In this document: positions 63,419-64,000 of the stretch, one piece after another
How positions within the stretch are numbered: the stretch's first letter is position 1
Layout: every line of letters begins with the position of its first letter
Assembly: GCF_024585165.1 (NCBI RefSeq)
Contig: NZ_CP029008.1
Span: forward strand, 2,232,001-2,296,000
From: Bradyrhizobium sp. WBOS07
Lineage (GTDB): Bacteria > Pseudomonadota > Alphaproteobacteria > Rhizobiales > Xanthobacteraceae
DNA length: 64,000 bases
Direction: 5' to 3'
Position numbers and translations under genes: made by a program
The notes under the pieces: model-generated
What the model was told of the DNA's origin: nothing
Seen by the model: only the letters and a program-made list of their open reading frames with translations
The model's database searches: none

Positions 63419-64000
63419 TCAGGTCAGCCATTTCGGCACCCAGCGCTCCGGGCGCGGGGCACGGGCCAGATCGACCCTGGCTTCTGACAGCAGCGCCGGC
63501 TCGCCGTCGATGGTCGGGCGGACATCGTATGCGAAGTTCGGCATGACGCGGCCGTCCGCATGGAGGCCGAAATTCATCGCGTACCACAGCCCGAGTTCGG
63601 GCTGCGCGCGGCGCATCTCCTCGCGCAGATCGCGCAGCAGAGACTCGATCGATGCGGCCTCTTCGAACGGCTGCGGCCCGCGCGCGAGCACGCGCGCCTC
63701 GTACTGCTTGCCGACGATCGCGACCGCGAAGCGGGTCCGGTCCCAGGGCTTCTTGCCCTTGGGCAGATGCGCCGCCAGCCGCCAGCCGAGCTCGGCCATC
63801 AGCCGGTGATTGGCCCAATAATCCTCGCGCTCCCGGCTCCACTTCTCCATGAAACCGCGGAAGTCGGGCAGCTCCGCCGAAGTCTCCTCGACCGCCGTCG
63901 GCTCGCCATGCGGCCGTCCGGCGAGCCATTGCGCAAGCTCGACCGTCTGAGCCTCGACCTCGTCATGCGGCTTCAGATCGCTCCAGGCGTTGTCGAATTG
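63419..64000 (-). CDS. Conserved protein of unknown function (5' end outside window)
   Basis: The frame is open from the right edge of the window to the stop at 63419 and encodes at least 193 residues (QFDNAWSDLKPHDEVEAQTV, then EDYWANHRLMAELGWRLAA). The C-terminal part (QPELGLWYAMNFGLHADGRV and PRPERWVPKWL) looks like a globular protein. An internal ATG at 63850 is not the start because the coding pattern continues upstream. No family is recognised. Confidence 0.7.
   Translation of the reverse strand, partial: QFDNAWSDLKPHDEVEAQTVELAQWLAGRPHGEPTAVEETSAELPDFRGFMEKWSREREDYWANHRLMAELGWRLAAHLPKGKKPWDRTRFAVAIVGKQYEARVLARGPQPFEEAASIESLLRDLREEMRRAQPELGLWYAMNFGLHADGRVMPNFAYDVRPTIDGEPALLSEARVDLARAPRPERWVPKWLT

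Noticed and set aside
1..64000. CRISPR arrays, prophage genes, integrases, insertion sequences and toxin-antitoxin pairs
   Set aside because: I looked for spaced direct repeats, transposase or integrase motifs and typical small toxin/antitoxin pairs and saw none; the only repeats are the four nested inverted elements and the duplications described.

Overview
The window reads as chromosomal DNA of an alphaproteobacterium of the Rhizobiales, most likely Bradyrhizobium. The base composition is very GC-rich. The gene content fits: an F1-ATPase zeta subunit, DUF1236 and DUF2147 secreted proteins, a NasS-NasT pair next to a siroheme nitrite/sulfite reductase, several TRAP and ABC solute-uptake systems, and short nested inverted repeats of a type common in Bradyrhizobium intergenic DNA. 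I see no prophage, integrase, transposase, CRISPR array or rRNA operon. One tRNA gene (Ser, anticodon TGA) is present.

Layout. 1-7.6 kb: two TRAP transporter sets (dctP plus fused dctQM on +; dctQ-dctM-dctP on -) face each other around an AMP-forming acyl-CoA ligase, which suggests uptake and CoA activation of an organic acid. 7.7-16.4 kb: a minus-strand housekeeping block, D-Ala-D-Ala carboxypeptidase, tmk, holB, metG, tatD and a beta-lactamase-fold hydrolase, with an epoxide-hydrolase-like gene and rlpA beside it. The methionyl-tRNA synthetase carries an unusual Lys/Ala/Pro-rich N-terminal extension of about 163 residues. 16.4-25.1 kb: small and secreted proteins, the ATPase zeta subunit, an operon of an EEP-family hydrolase with a phospholipase-D/VTT membrane fusion, the tRNA, and a partly duplicated small secreted-protein gene. 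25.2-33.6 kb: ilvD, then a tightly coupled oligopeptide/opine-type ABC operon (order A-D-F-B-C) with a TIM-barrel epimerase-like gene.

34-42.7 kb: a DUF1236 protein, a GrlR-like protein, nadE, a PhaC-like hydrolase, pncA (so two NAD-biosynthesis genes close together), glk, a single-domain response regulator and an LTXXQ-type periplasmic protein. 43-48.6 kb: a complete sugar-type ABC importer operon (substrate-binding protein, two permeases, ATPase) with a D-2-hydroxyacid dehydrogenase. 48.8-53.1 kb: small proteins, a frameshifted remnant of a PheC-like periplasmic protein, a cupin and an RraA-like protein. 53.4-55.9 kb: the pxpB-pxpC-pxpA 5-oxoprolinase genes. 56.4-61.9 kb: nitrogen/sulfur assimilation, with a NADPH-FAD-FeS reductase, a siroheme reductase, NasS and NasT. 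The gap ahead of the reductase holds a near-consensus sigma-54 site and a hexaloop hairpin of the kind ANTAR proteins bind. 62-64 kb: rimO and a partial conserved gene.

The most interesting points are the NasT-linked leader, the nirA-like plus NADPH-FeS-reductase pair, the MetRS extension, the PLD-VTT/EEP pair, and four sequence-unrelated intergenic repeats that share one nested-inverted-repeat architecture. I found no clear wholly new system; these are the best candidates.
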